Shown piece after piece: positions 43,813-51,600 of a stretch of 64,000 nucleotides of DNA (position 1 is its first letter; the number at the start of each line of letters is the position of its first letter). The stretch comes from Pseudomonas sp. 5P_3.1_Bac2. Lineage in GTDB: Bacteria > Pseudomonadota > Gammaproteobacteria > Pseudomonadales > Pseudomonadaceae. The stretch spans positions 310,001 through 374,000 of the forward strand of contig NZ_JANLNY010000006.1 in the NCBI RefSeq assembly GCF_025465995.1, given 5' to 3'. The position numbers and the translations under genes were made by a program. The notes beneath the pieces are model-generated. The model ran no database searches. It was not told the origin of the DNA and worked only from the letters and a program-made list of their open reading frames with translations.

Positions 43813-44670
43813 ATGACCGCACCCTTGCCAGGCCACACGGTCAGCACTTTAAACGCCCTGCAGCCGGTGCTGCAGGTGCAAAACGTCAGTCTTGAATACC
43901 GCACCGCCCAGCGCGTGGTGCGGGCCACCCACGAAGTCAGCTTCGAGGTGGACCGCAGCGACCGCTTTGTTTTGCTCGGCCCCTCGGGCTGCGGCAAATC
44001 CACCTTGCTCAAGGCCGTGGCTGGGTTTATCCAGCCCGTGGCCGGCAGCATCCAGCTCGACGGCAATCCGGTGCACGAACCAGGGCCGGATCGCATCGTG
44101 GTGTTCCAGGAGTTCGACCAACTGCCGCCGTGGAAGACGGTCAAGCAAAACGTGATGTTCCCGCTGCTGGCCTCGCGCACCTTAAAGCGCAAAGAGGCCG
44201 AAGAACGGGCCCTGCATTACCTCGACAAAGTGGGCCTCGCGGCCTTTGCCGAGGCTTATCCGCATACGCTCTCCGGTGGCATGAAGGCGCGGGTGGCGAT
44301 TGCCCGGGCGCTGGCCATGCAGCCGAAGATCCTGCTGATGGACGAGCCCTTTGCCGCGCTGGATGCCCTGACCCGCCGCAAGATGCAGGAGGAGTTGCTC
44401 GAGCTGTGGGAGGAGGTGCGCTTCACCTTGCTGTTTGTCACCCACTCGATTGAAGAGGCGCTGGTGGTGGGCAACCGCATCCTGCTGCTGTCGCCCCATC
44501 CGGGCCGGGTGCGGGCGGAGATCAACAGCCAGCGCTTTGATCTGCACAGCTTGGGCGGCATTGATTTTCAGCACAGCGCGCAGCGCATCCACCGTCTGCT
44601 GTTCGATCAAGACATCGCCGTGGGCAGTGCAGATGATCTGGGCTTTGCCGATGTGCGCATCGCCTATTAG
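43813..44670 (+). CDS. ABC transporter ATP-binding protein, SsuB/TauB type
   Basis: A 285-residue ATPase with Walker A GPSGCGKST at 56-64, signature LSGGMKAR, and Walker B ILLMDEPFAALDALTRRKM. Starts three bases after the binding-protein stop. A C-terminal tail of about 35 residues (from NSQRFDLHSLGG) follows the core. Serves the permease at 44700. Confidence 0.92.
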   Translation: MTAPLPGHTVSTLNALQPVLQVQNVSLEYRTAQRVVRATHEVSFEVDRSDRFVLLGPSGCGKSTLLKAVAGFIQPVAGSIQLDGNPVHEPGPDRIVVFQEFDQLPPWKTVKQNVMFPLLASRTLKRKEAEERALHYLDKVGLAAFAEAYPHTLSGGMKARVAIARALAMQPKILLMDEPFAALDALTRRKMQEELLELWEEVRFTLLFVTHSIEEALVVGNRILLLSPHPGRVRAEINSQRFDLHSLGGIDFQHSAQRIHRLLFDQDIAVGSADDLGFADVRIAY

Positions 44671-44699
44671 GCCGTGGTGATTTTCTAGAGAGCTATGTG

Positions 44700-45563
44700 A
44701 TGAGTGTGATTAGCCAACGTCCTGAATATGAAATCGAGCTGCAAGCGCTCACCGATTTACCCCTGGAGCGCGAGCTGCCCCTGGCCCAGCGTCTGTGGCA
44801 ACACGGCTGGTTGCGCAAAAGCCTGATCCTCGTTGTGCTGGCGCTGCTCTGGGAGCTGGCTGCGCGTTATCAGGCCAACGACCTGTTGCTGCCGAGCTTT
44901 GTGCAAACCGCCAAGGCGTTTGTGCAAGGCATCGTCAGTGGCGAGCTGCTGGTTAAAGTCGGCCTGTCGCTGGCGGTGTTAGTGAAGGGCTATCTGATTG
45001 GCATCGTGCTGGCCTTTCTGCTTACCAGCCTGGCGGTGTCGACCCAACTGGGCCGCGACTTGCTCGCCACCCTGACCTCGATGCTTAACCCGTTGCCGGC
45101 CATCGCGCTGCTGCCGTTGGCGCTGCTGTGGTTTGGCTTGGGCGAGAACAGCCTGATCTTTGTGCTGGTGCATTCGGTGCTGTGGGCGCTGGCGCTGAAT
45201 ACCTACGCGGGTTTTTTAGGCGTGTCGGAAACCCAGCGTATGGCCGGGCGTAACTATGGCCTTAAGGGCCTGCGCTTCGTGCTGTTTATCCTGATTCCTG
45301 CGGCGCTGCCGTCGATTCTCGCCGGCTTGAAAATCGCCTGGGCCTTTGCCTGGCGCACCTTGATTGCCGCTGAGCTGGTGTTTGGCGCTTCCAGCGGCAA
45401 GGGTGGCTTGGGCTGGTACATCTTCCAAAACCGCAACGAGCTGTACACCGACAAAGTGTTTGCCGGGCTCGCGGCGGTAATTTTGATTGGCCTGCTGGTG
45501 GAGAACTTGGTGTTCGCCAGCGTTGAGCGCCTCACCGTTAAACGTTGGGGCATGCAGCGCTAA
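44700..45563 (+). CDS. ABC transporter permease, SsuC/TauC type
   Basis: A 287-residue permease with a cytoplasmic N terminus of about 40 residues, six hydrophobic segments and the coupling loop MAGRNYGLKGLRFVLFILIP. The ATG at 44700 is used; a GTG immediately before it adds one codon. Completes the dioxygenase-importer operon begun at 41823. The next gene starts 27 bp later and may be co-transcribed. Confidence 0.9.
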   Translation: MSVISQRPEYEIELQALTDLPLERELPLAQRLWQHGWLRKSLILVVLALLWELAARYQANDLLLPSFVQTAKAFVQGIVSGELLVKVGLSLAVLVKGYLIGIVLAFLLTSLAVSTQLGRDLLATLTSMLNPLPAIALLPLALLWFGLGENSLIFVLVHSVLWALALNTYAGFLGVSETQRMAGRNYGLKGLRFVLFILIPAALPSILAGLKIAWAFAWRTLIAAELVFGASSGKGGLGWYIFQNRNELYTDKVFAGLAAVILIGLLVENLVFASVERLTVKRWGMQR

Positions 45564-45590
45564 GCGCAGGCAGGCCTAAGGAAGATCAAG

Positions 45591-46808
45591 ATGCCTTACA
45601 GCTACCTGTCTCATTTGTATTGTCCGAAAAGCCAAGAGCGCTACGCGGCCGAGCAAGTCCAGCAACTGAGTAAAGTCGGCGCGCCGCTGTTGGTGGCCTA
45701 TGACCTGGATGCACTTAAGCAAAGCTGGAAGCCTGCGGATTTGCTCGGCCGTGAAGCCAGCCTGTGGCGCTACCACGAACTGCTGCCGGTGCTCGATCCG
45801 GCCAACGTGGTCACCTTGGGCGAGGGTTTTACCCCGCTATTACCGACTCCCGCCATTGGCCGCGATCTGGGCATTGCTGATCTGTGGCTGAAGGATGAAG
45901 GCATCATCCCCACCGGCTCATTTAAGGCGCGTGGCGCGGCGGTGGGGGTGTCCAAGGCCAAGGAGCTGGGCGTGCAAGCGCTGGCCATGCCCACCAACGG
46001 CAATGCGGGCGCCGCCTGGTCGCTATACAGCGCCCGCGCCGGGATCAAAGCTACGGTGGTGATGCCGCAAGATGCGCCGCTGATTACCCGTAACGAAACC
46101 GCCTTGTCCGGGGCCAATTTGTATCTGGTCGACGGGCTGATTTCCGATGCCGGCAAGCAGGTGGCGCAAGCGGTGGCGGAGGGCGGCCTATATGACGCCT
46201 CGACCCTGAAAGAGCCGTATCGCATCGAAGGCAAAAAGACCATGGGCTTTGAGCTGGCCGAGCAGTTTGGCTGGCAATTACCGGATGTGATTTTGTATCC
46301 CACTGGCGGCGGTGTTGGCTTGATCGGCATCCACAAAGCCTTTAAAGAGCTGCGCGAGCTGGGCTGGCTACCTGCCGATAAACCGCTGCCGCGCTTGGTC
46401 GCCGTGCAAGCCAGTGGCTGTGCGCCGATCGTTAAGGCTTGGGAGCAAAAAGCCGCCGCCTCCGAGTTTTGGGCCGACTCCAGCACCGTGGCCTTCGGCA
46501 TCAATGTGCCCAAAGCCCTGGGCGATTTTTTGGTGCTCGAAGCCCTCTACGAAACCGACGGCTACGCCATTGCCGTGGACGATGCCGAGCTGCTGGCCGA
46601 GCAGCGCAAAGTGGCTGAGCTGGAAGGCGCCTTTGTCTGCCCCGAAGGCGCGGCGCTGTACGCGGCGGCGCGTAAGCTGCGCGCGGCGGATTGGATCAAG
46701 GCCGGCGAGCGGGTGGTGATCCTCAACACTGGCGCCGGGATCAAATACCCCGACACCGTGCAGGTGGACGTGCCGCTGCTGCAACCGGGCGACAGGTTGC
46801 CACGATGA
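45591..46808 (+). CDS. Threonine-synthase-like PLP enzyme
   Basis: A 405-residue fold-type II PLP enzyme of the threonine synthase family. The Schiff-base lysine is K112 in GSFKARGA, with PTNGNAGAAW and the phosphate loop TGGGVGLIG also visible. Threonine synthase makes threonine from phosphohomoserine; relatives include cysteate synthase and diaminopropionate-type lyases. The gene is locked by a four-base overlap to a polar amino-acid ABC importer and follows a sulfonate importer, so a role on an imported amino acid or amino-acid-like sulfonate is more likely than housekeeping threonine synthesis. An N-terminal CPKSQERY segment replaces a standard zinc-finger-like start. Function is not settled by sequence. 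Confidence 0.8.
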   Translation: MPYSYLSHLYCPKSQERYAAEQVQQLSKVGAPLLVAYDLDALKQSWKPADLLGREASLWRYHELLPVLDPANVVTLGEGFTPLLPTPAIGRDLGIADLWLKDEGIIPTGSFKARGAAVGVSKAKELGVQALAMPTNGNAGAAWSLYSARAGIKATVVMPQDAPLITRNETALSGANLYLVDGLISDAGKQVAQAVAEGGLYDASTLKEPYRIEGKKTMGFELAEQFGWQLPDVILYPTGGGVGLIGIHKAFKELRELGWLPADKPLPRLVAVQASGCAPIVKAWEQKAAASEFWADSSTVAFGINVPKALGDFLVLEALYETDGYAIAVDDAELLAEQRKVAELEGAFVCPEGAALYAAARKLRAADWIKAGERVVILNTGAGIKYPDTVQVDVPLLQPGDRLPR

Positions 46809-47470
46809 GCTTCGACTGGGCCTTTGTCTTAAGCACCTTGCCGGCCTTTGTGAAGGCCGTGGGCGTGACCTTGCAAGTCGGTCTTATCGCCATCGCCACC
46901 TCCTTGCTGGTGGCGCTGGTCAATGCCGCTATCGTGGTGCTGCGCGTACCCGTGCTGCGGCGTTGGGTAGCGGTGTATGTGGAGGTGGCGCGCAACACGC
47001 CGCTGCTGATCCAGCTGTTTTTTATCTACTTCGCGCTGCCCAGTATTGGCCTGCATATCTCCGGCTTTAACTCGGCGATTATCGCCATGACTTTTCTCGG
47101 CGGCGCTTACCTCACCGAGGTACTGCGCGCAGGCGTAGAGGCCGTGCCACGGGCACAGATCGAGTCTGGCATGGCCATCGGCCTGTCGCGCTGGCAACTG
47201 TTGCGCCATGTGATTTTGCCGCAAGCCGGCATTCTCAGCCTGCCGGCGCTGTTCGCCAACTTCATCTTTTTGCTGAAAGAAACCACCATCGTTTCCGCCG
47301 TGGCGGTGCCGGAGATTCTCTACACCGCGAAAAACTACATCGCCCTGACCTATAAAACCTACGAGATGCTGGCGGTGATGACGGCCCTGTGCGTGCTGTT
47401 ATTTGTGCCGCTGTCGCTGGCTTTGCGCTACCTGGAAAGGAGGCTGCAGCATGGCCAGTTCGGGGTTTGA
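46805..47470 (+). CDS. Polar amino-acid ABC transporter permease 1
   Basis: A 221-residue permease of the His/Glu/Gln/Arg (HisM/GlnP) family with about five hydrophobic segments and coupling region ESGMAIGLSRWQLLRHVILPQA. The ATG at 46805 overlaps the PLP enzyme stop (ATGA). Works as a heterodimer with the permease at 47451, whose start lies inside its 3' end. Confidence 0.92.
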   Translation: MSFDWAFVLSTLPAFVKAVGVTLQVGLIAIATSLLVALVNAAIVVLRVPVLRRWVAVYVEVARNTPLLIQLFFIYFALPSIGLHISGFNSAIIAMTFLGGAYLTEVLRAGVEAVPRAQIESGMAIGLSRWQLLRHVILPQAGILSLPALFANFIFLLKETTIVSAVAVPEILYTAKNYIALTYKTYEMLAVMTALCVLLFVPLSLALRYLERRLQHGQFGV

Positions 47471-48110
47471 ACTGTTAGTGGTCAGCGCGCCGCAGTTGGC
47501 ACGCGGCGCCTGGGCGACCATCAGCATCGCCTTTGTGTCTATCCTCTTTAGCAGCCTCGGCGGCTTGCTTTACGGCGTGCTGCGCAGCCTGCAAAAAGCC
47601 TATCTGGAGCCGTTGCTGACCCTGTATCTGGAGCTGTTTCGCGCCATCCCGGTATTGGTCTGGCTGTACCTGTTGTTTTTCGGCTTGCCGATCTTTACCG
47701 GTGCCAGCCTGTCGAGCTTCTGGTGCGCGGTGCTGGTGCTGAGCCTGTGGGGCGCCAGTGAAGTGGGCGAGGTGGTGCGCGGTGCGTTGCGCTCCTTGCC
47801 CCGTGGCCAGCGCGAGGCGGGCTTGGCGATCAGCCTCAACACCTGGCAGTTGTATCGTTATGTGCTGCTGCCACAAGCGCTGAAACGCATGACGCCGCCG
47901 ACCATTAACGTCTACACCCGGCTGATCAAAACCAGCTCGCTGGCGGTGCTGATCGGCGTGGTCGATGTGGTCAAAGTCGGCCAGCAGATCATCGAGCGCA
48001 CCTACGAATCGGTGCTGATTTACGGCTTTCTGTTTCTGTTTTTCTTTCTGCTTTGTTACCCGCTGTCCGCCGCTTCCCGTGTGCTGGAGAAGCGTTGGAG
48101 TTATGCATGA
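47451..48110 (+). CDS. Polar amino-acid ABC transporter permease 2
   Basis: A 219-residue HisQ/GlnP-type permease with coupling region REAGLAISLNTWQLYRYVLLPQA. Start chosen at the ATG at 47451, which has an AAGGAGG ribosome site ending nine bases upstream and overlaps the first permease by 20 bp. Its stop overlaps the ATPase ATG (ATGA at 48107-48110). Confidence 0.92.
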   Translation: MASSGFELLVVSAPQLARGAWATISIAFVSILFSSLGGLLYGVLRSLQKAYLEPLLTLYLELFRAIPVLVWLYLLFFGLPIFTGASLSSFWCAVLVLSLWGASEVGEVVRGALRSLPRGQREAGLAISLNTWQLYRYVLLPQALKRMTPPTINVYTRLIKTSSLAVLIGVVDVVKVGQQIIERTYESVLIYGFLFLFFFLLCYPLSAASRVLEKRWSYA

Positions 48111-48862
48111 GTGCCTTGATTGAATTGCGCGGCTTTAGCAAACACTTTGGCGCCACGCCGGTGTTGCGCGGGGTGGACTTACAGGTGCAGGCCGGTGAAG
48201 TGGTGGTCATTCTTGGCCCCAGCGGCTGCGGTAAAAGCACCTTGCTGCGCTGCTTAAATGGCCTGGAGCAGGGCGATGGCGGCAGCCTGGTGTTTGCCGG
48301 CAAGCCCCTGAGCCGGGGCAGTGACTGGCGTCAGTTGCGGCAGCAAGTGGGCATGGTGTTTCAGAGCTATCACCTGTTCCCCCATATGAGCGTGCTGGAC
48401 AACATCCTCCTAGGCCCGCTCAAGGTGCAAAAACGCGCCCCTTCTGAGGCCCGTCAGCATGCCGAACAACTGCTGGCGCGCGTCGGCCTGGCGGATAAGC
48501 GCGATGCCTATCCCCGCGAGCTATCCGGCGGCCAGCAGCAACGTATCGCCATCGTTCGCGCGCTGTGTATGCAGCCGCAGGTCATGCTGTTTGATGAAGT
48601 CACCGCCGCCCTTGATCCAGAGATGGTCAAGGAGGTGTTGGAAGTGATTCTGGACCTCGCCCAAGGCGGCATGACGCTCTTGATCGTGACCCATGAAATG
48701 GCCTTCGCCCGCGCGGTGGCCGACCGAATTCTGTTCATGGATGGTGGCGTGATCGCCGAACAGAATGACCCCGAAAGCTTTTTCAGTAATCCGCAAACCG
48801 CACGCGCGCAGCAGTTTCTGGAGAAGTTCAGCTATGTAGCCAATATGCCAAAAAGGAAATGA
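48107..48862 (+). CDS. Polar amino-acid ABC transporter ATP-binding protein
   Basis: A 251-residue ATPase of the HisP/GlnQ family: Walker A GPSGCGKST (37-45), Q-loop VGMVFQSYHLFPHMSVLDN, signature LSGGQQQR and the diagnostic FDEVTAALDPEMVKEVLEV Walker B region. Overlaps the second permease by four bases and precedes the binding lipoprotein by three. Confidence 0.93.
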   Translation: MSALIELRGFSKHFGATPVLRGVDLQVQAGEVVVILGPSGCGKSTLLRCLNGLEQGDGGSLVFAGKPLSRGSDWRQLRQQVGMVFQSYHLFPHMSVLDNILLGPLKVQKRAPSEARQHAEQLLARVGLADKRDAYPRELSGGQQQRIAIVRALCMQPQVMLFDEVTAALDPEMVKEVLEVILDLAQGGMTLLIVTHEMAFARAVADRILFMDGGVIAEQNDPESFFSNPQTARAQQFLEKFSYVANMPKRK

Positions 48863-48865
48863 GCC

Positions 48866-49750
48866 ATGAACTTCAAATCTGCCCTGATCTTGCCCTTACT
48901 CGCCGCCGGCCTGCTGGCCGGTTGCGACAACTCCCAGGCCCCGCAAAAGCAGCCCGAGGCGGCCAAGCCAGAAGCCTCGGCAGCACCCAGCGCGAGCTAT
49001 CTGGAGAAGATTAAAAGTCGCGATAAATTGATCGTCGGGGTGTTTAGCGACAAGCCGCCGTTTGGTTTCGTCAACGAGCAGGGCGACTACGTGGGTTTTG
49101 ACACCGACATCGCCAAACGCTTCGCCAAGGACCTGCTCGGCGATGAGAAAAAGGTCGAGTTCGTGGTGGTGGAACCCGCCAGCCGCATCCCGTTTTTGCA
49201 GAGCGATAAGGTTGACCTGATCCTCGCCAACATGACCGTCACCCCGGAGCGCGCCGAGGTGGTGGACTTCACCAACCCTAACCTGCGTGTCGCTGTACAA
49301 GCCCTGGTGCCAGAAGGCAGCAGCGTGCAAAAGCTGGATGACCTGGCCGGCAAAACCACCATCGTCACCACCGGCACCACCGCCGATATTTGGCTGACCC
49401 AGAACCACCCAGACTGGAAGCTGCTTAAGTTCGAGAAAAACTCCGAGTCCCTGCAAGCCCTGGCCACCGGCCGTGGCGACGCCTATGCCCAGGACAACCT
49501 GGTGCTGTTTAGCTGGGCCAAGCAAAACCCAGGCTACCGTGTGTTGGCAGAAAAACTCGGCGACGAAGCCCCCATCGCGCCCGCGGTGAAGAAGGGCAAT
49601 CTCGAGCTGCGCGACTGGGTCAACAGCGAGCTGGCCAAACTGGGCGAAGAAAAATTCCTGCTCAAACTCTACGACCAATACGTGCGTAAAGACCTGGCTG
49701 ACGACACCGACCCGGCAGCCGTGATTGTCGAAGGCGGTAAGTGGCAGTAA
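48866..49750 (+). CDS. Amino-acid ABC transporter binding lipoprotein (SBP family 3)
   Basis: A 294-residue family 3 binding protein anchored as a lipoprotein: leader MNFKSALILPLLAAGLLAG then Cys20 (lipobox LLAGC). The ligand core starts DKLIVGVFSDKPPFGFVNEQG and contains DFTNPNLRVAVQALV. Family 3 proteins bind polar amino acids; with the PLP enzyme at the head of the operon, an amino acid or sulfonated amino acid such as cysteate is a candidate ligand, which is inference. A strong terminator follows at 49781-49812. Confidence 0.92.
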   Translation: MNFKSALILPLLAAGLLAGCDNSQAPQKQPEAAKPEASAAPSASYLEKIKSRDKLIVGVFSDKPPFGFVNEQGDYVGFDTDIAKRFAKDLLGDEKKVEFVVVEPASRIPFLQSDKVDLILANMTVTPERAEVVDFTNPNLRVAVQALVPEGSSVQKLDDLAGKTTIVTTGTTADIWLTQNHPDWKLLKFEKNSESLQALATGRGDAYAQDNLVLFSWAKQNPGYRVLAEKLGDEAPIAPAVKKGNLELRDWVNSELAKLGEEKFLLKLYDQYVRKDLADDTDPAAVIVEGGKWQ

Positions 49751-49780
49751 CCCTACAGCGCCTTTAACTCCGCTAATGAC

Positions 49781-49812
49781 AACCCGCTCAGTGCAAGCTG
49801 AGCGGGTTTTTT
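49781..49812 (+). terminator. Rho-independent terminator of the amino-acid importer operon
   Basis: Perfect 11-bp stem AACCCGCTCAG (49781-49791)/CTGAGCGGGTT (49798-49808), 6-nt loop, T run to 49812. Confidence 0.92.
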
Positions 49813-50191
49813 GTTTTAACGGCTAGGCGAGGGCGCGGGCCTTTAAACGTCCGTGCACAGTGCTGCAAATGATCCTCCTAAGCGGCCCACAGCCTAAGTA
49901 AATCAGCCGGTGCCCTGAGGGGATTGCCCGCGCTCTGAGCCTCAGTAGCGAACTTTCGCGTAATACCACTCGCGCAGGCAGACTGCTTATCTGCGGTAAG
50001 AGCCTGTAATCAAAGGCGGCTGCAATAGCCTGTATGGCGCATTGCCTTCTTTAGACAGATACCATTAGCATTGACGCCATTAAATTGCCATCCAGGATAG
50101 GGCAGAGGCACACAGGGAGTTAACGGCGCGCCAACCGCGACCATTGCCTAAGTGCTCGGTATCCATCGCTTAGCTCCACCTGTGAGAGTTC
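49813..50191. other. 379-bp gap upstream of the diguanylate cyclase
   Basis: No gene, repeat or clear palindrome seen. The last 150 bp should contain the promoter of the cyclase gene. Confidence 0.4.
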
Positions 50192-51352
50192 ATGGTCACC
50201 ACCGTTATCATCAGCATGCTTTGCGTGCACCTGCTGTGCTTTAGCGTGATGTTCCTGCTGATCAGCACCAAGCTCAGCGGCAAGAAACTAGGCATAGATG
50301 TATTTGCCGTCGGCAACCTGCTGTTAGGTCTGGCTTACGCGTTGCAGCTGTTTGGTGGCCCGAATGGGGTGGGCGTACTCGGCTTTATCAACCACAGCCT
50401 GACTATGTCTGCACCCGTGGCCTATGTGTTGGGCGCCATGCGCTTTTTTAATCACTCCACCTTGGTCTGGCGGCCTCTGCTCAGCTTTGCCGTGCTCTAT
50501 ACGCTGCTGCAGGCACTTATCTATTGGCTGCTCGGTAACGGGGCCCGCCATGCCCTGCTAGCCGGCAGTTGCGCGTTATTGTTCTTCGGCATGAGCGTGA
50601 CGGCGCTCTATGGCCGCCGCACTTTTGCCAAAAATTTGCGCATTGAAATGCTGATATTTGCCCTCGCCATCGGCGGCATCTGCGTGCTCAACGCCGCCAA
50701 GTTTTACATCATCGTGGCGGAGGGCATGGCCGCGCTGGACTTGAACAGCAGCTTCCAGAAGAGCTTCTACCTCTATATGTCGTTCCTCAGCACCTTGCTG
50801 CCACCGAGCGCCATCTGGCTGGTGCTCGGGCGCCTGACCGAAGAGTTGCGCGGTATGGCCGCCCATGACCCGCTCACCCGGCTGCTCAACCGTCGCGGTA
50901 TGGTCGATGGCCTGCAAGCCCACTTCCGCTCACGCTTGGCCGGCCCCGGCTACCTGCTGATGGTCGACCTCGACCACTTCAAACAGATCAACGACACCTA
51001 CGGCCACCAAGTGGGCGATCTGGTGCTCTGCCATATCGCCGAAATCCTCAACAGCAGCGCGCGCAAAGGCGACCTGATCTGCCGCCTGGGCGGCGAAGAA
51101 TTCGCCATTATTGCGCTGAACACCGACCACGCCGGCGCCCTGCAACTGGCCGAACGCACCCGCAGCACCCTCGAACAACGGCCCGTCCCCGGCATCAACC
51201 CCAATGCCCCAATTTTCTGCACTGTCACCATTGGCGTATCAGAAGCCTTCACCTGCGCCGAGGCGCTGGATGGCGCCATGCAACAGGCGGATGCGGCGTT
51301 ATATCGGGGGAAGAGTGCGGGGAGGAATCGGGTGGAGTGGGGGGCTATTTAG
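50192..51352 (+). CDS. Membrane diguanylate cyclase (GGDEF domain)
   Basis: A 386-residue protein with about six or seven N-terminal membrane helices (to about residue 215) and a C-terminal GGDEF domain. The active site reads GGEEF at 300-304, and the RxxD inhibitory site (R291-KG-D294) is intact five residues upstream, so it should make cyclic di-GMP from two GTP with product feedback. The membrane part is a putative sensor of unknown ligand. It is a lone gene after the terminator of the importer operon. Confidence 0.92.
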   Translation: MVTTVIISMLCVHLLCFSVMFLLISTKLSGKKLGIDVFAVGNLLLGLAYALQLFGGPNGVGVLGFINHSLTMSAPVAYVLGAMRFFNHSTLVWRPLLSFAVLYTLLQALIYWLLGNGARHALLAGSCALLFFGMSVTALYGRRTFAKNLRIEMLIFALAIGGICVLNAAKFYIIVAEGMAALDLNSSFQKSFYLYMSFLSTLLPPSAIWLVLGRLTEELRGMAAHDPLTRLLNRRGMVDGLQAHFRSRLAGPGYLLMVDLDHFKQINDTYGHQVGDLVLCHIAEILNSSARKGDLICRLGGEEFAIIALNTDHAGALQLAERTRSTLEQRPVPGINPNAPIFCTVTIGVSEAFTCAEALDGAMQQADAALYRGKSAGRNRVEWGAI

Positions 51353-51600
51353 TAATGGCTGCAATCGGCCAGAAGCAGTCAGTGGTGATAGGCATCTATC
51401 GACATGGAACTGCCAGTTGAAAGCGACATGAGCCAGCCCAGACGTAGTTATTTGCAAGAGGCAGATTTCAATACCTTCGGCTCATTTAGCACGCGCCCAT
51501 GACCTGCACTTCATTTGGCTGGTTAGTGGAGATGACTGCTGGAGTGATGGCACTTGGCCGTGCTATGAATGTTTCTACCCCATAAATGCGGAGATCAGGT

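Noticed and set aside
14196..50060. Similar ATGGCxxATTGCCTT segments near 14200 and 50035, upstream of the chemoreceptor and cyclase
   Set aside because: Too short and AT/GC mixed for a claim; no sigma factor box matched and the flanks differ.
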